A stretch of DNA of 32,488 nucleotides from an uncultured Desulfovibrio sp. Its GTDB lineage: Bacteria; Desulfobacterota; Desulfovibrionia; Desulfovibrionales; Desulfovibrionaceae. Below the pieces are notes generated by a model. It worked only from the letters and a program-made list of their open reading frames with translations. It had not been told where the DNA came from and did no database searches. Location: assembly GCA_944324555.1 (NCBI GenBank), contig CALUWU010000104.1, positions 1 through 32,488 of the forward strand, read 5' to 3'. A program made the translations under genes and the position numbers. Positions 32,182 to 32,488 of this stretch are shown here, piece after piece (within the stretch, counting starts at the first letter, position 1; the number at the start of each line of letters is the position of its first letter).

Positions 32182-32488
32182 ATGGCGAAACATGCAACCC
32201 CCTTGTTGGACCAGCTTGAGACCGGCCCCTGGCCGAGCTTCGTGTCCGACATCAAACAGGAAGCGGAAAACCGCGCCAAAAATCCCAAAGGCCTTGACTA
32301 TCAGATCCCGGTGGACTGCCCTGAAGACCTGCTGGGCGTGCTTGAGCTTTCCTACGAAGAGAAGGAAACGCACTGGAAGCACGGCGGCATCGTGGGCGTG
32401 TTCGGTTACGGCGGCGGCGTTATCGGCCGTTACTGCGACCAGCCCGAAAAGTTCCCCGGCGTGGCCCACTTCCACACCATGCGCGTGG
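32182..32488 (+). CDS. dsrA: Dissimilatory sulfite reductase alpha subunit, 3' end outside window
   Basis: The first 102 residues of the siroheme/[4Fe-4S] subunit that, with DsrB, reduces sulfite in the last step of sulfate respiration. The sequence [19 protein letters not shown], followed by [50 protein letters not shown] and [12 protein letters not shown], is close to Desulfovibrio DsrA as I remember it. The siroheme cysteine motifs lie beyond the edge. Of two in-frame ATGs, the second (32182) is chosen because GGAGG lies seven bases before it; the first (32176) is only one base from it. dsrB and dsrD are expected next. Confidence 0.96.
   Translation, partial: MAKHATPLLDQLETGPWPSFVSDIKQEAENRAKNPKGLDYQIPVDCPEDLLGVLELSYEEKETHWKHGGIVGVFGYGGGVIGRYCDQPEKFPGVAHFHTMRV

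Noticed and set aside
31678-32475. Upstream extension of the 89-residue gene, antisense to dsrA
   Set aside because: It runs through the intergenic region and the dsrA 5' end with no protein-like composition; the ribosome site supports a start at 31671.
1-32488. Mobile elements, prophage, CRISPR arrays, tRNA or rRNA genes
   Set aside because: No transposase, integrase, phage or Cas-like protein, no regularly spaced repeats, and no cloverleaf or rRNA sequence could be recognised in any gap.

Overview
The window comes from a GC-rich, anaerobic, sulfate-reducing bacterium, most likely a member of the Desulfovibrionaceae. The decisive marker is the last gene: the right edge cuts into dsrA (dissimilatory sulfite reductase alpha subunit), whose first 102 residues read almost like Desulfovibrio DsrA. 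The rest fits: a Re-type citrate synthase gene, a two-subunit PyrK/PyrD dihydroorotate dehydrogenase, RlpA and NlpC envelope lipoproteins, and no mobile elements. This looks like ordinary, densely packed core chromosome.

Layout. (1) 1-1720, minus: 5' part of an RNB-family exoribonuclease gene. (2) 1797-9570, plus: a strong promoter, then a Re-citrate synthase homologue with a C-terminal Cache-like domain, an isocitrate dehydrogenase with NAD-type cofactor residues, a LysE-type exporter, an aconitase-family hydratase and threonine synthase. Citrate synthase, aconitase and isocitrate dehydrogenase make 2-oxoglutarate for glutamate in organisms with an incomplete TCA cycle. Terminators after the first two genes suggest they are not one uniform operon. 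(3) 9718-12786, minus: a single polypeptide fusing an MrfA-type helicase to an MrfB-type exonuclease; its linker DNA carries two sequences each one base from a ParB parS site. (4) 12917-16720, minus: four overlapping or abutting genes (class IV aminotransferase, glycosyltransferase, TtuA-type tRNA thiolase, hexapeptide acyltransferase), preceded by asd (16823-17866). (5) 18014-25795, plus: pyrK from a nearly leaderless promoter, pyrD, a YghO-like acyltransferase, an SDR epimerase, an ABC-F ATPase, a MutT-like Nudix hydrolase and an M24 aminopeptidase, ending at a 20-bp hairpin. (6) 25897-27502, plus: shikimate kinase and a GT2 glycosyltransferase. (7) 27888-31671, minus: a MerR-like HTH/coiled-coil protein, an NlpC/P60 lipoprotein, and the operon (89-aa protein)-(292-aa protein)-rlpA. 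(8) 31672-32181: a 510-bp divergent intergenic region leading into dsrA.

The least explained signals are in DNA rather than proteins: the parS-like pair inside a coding sequence; a dispersed repeat of about 108 bp in two copies (27688-27795 and 29594-29702) with one compensatory stem change; a family of long GGGGGAAGG/CCTTCCCCC hairpins at gene 3' ends; a perfect 16-bp palindrome beside the MerR-like gene; and an AT-rich island with a palindrome and 11-bp-spaced direct repeats upstream of the NlpC gene. No tRNA, rRNA, CRISPR array, IS element or prophage gene was seen. Everything here was read by eye; no database search was run.
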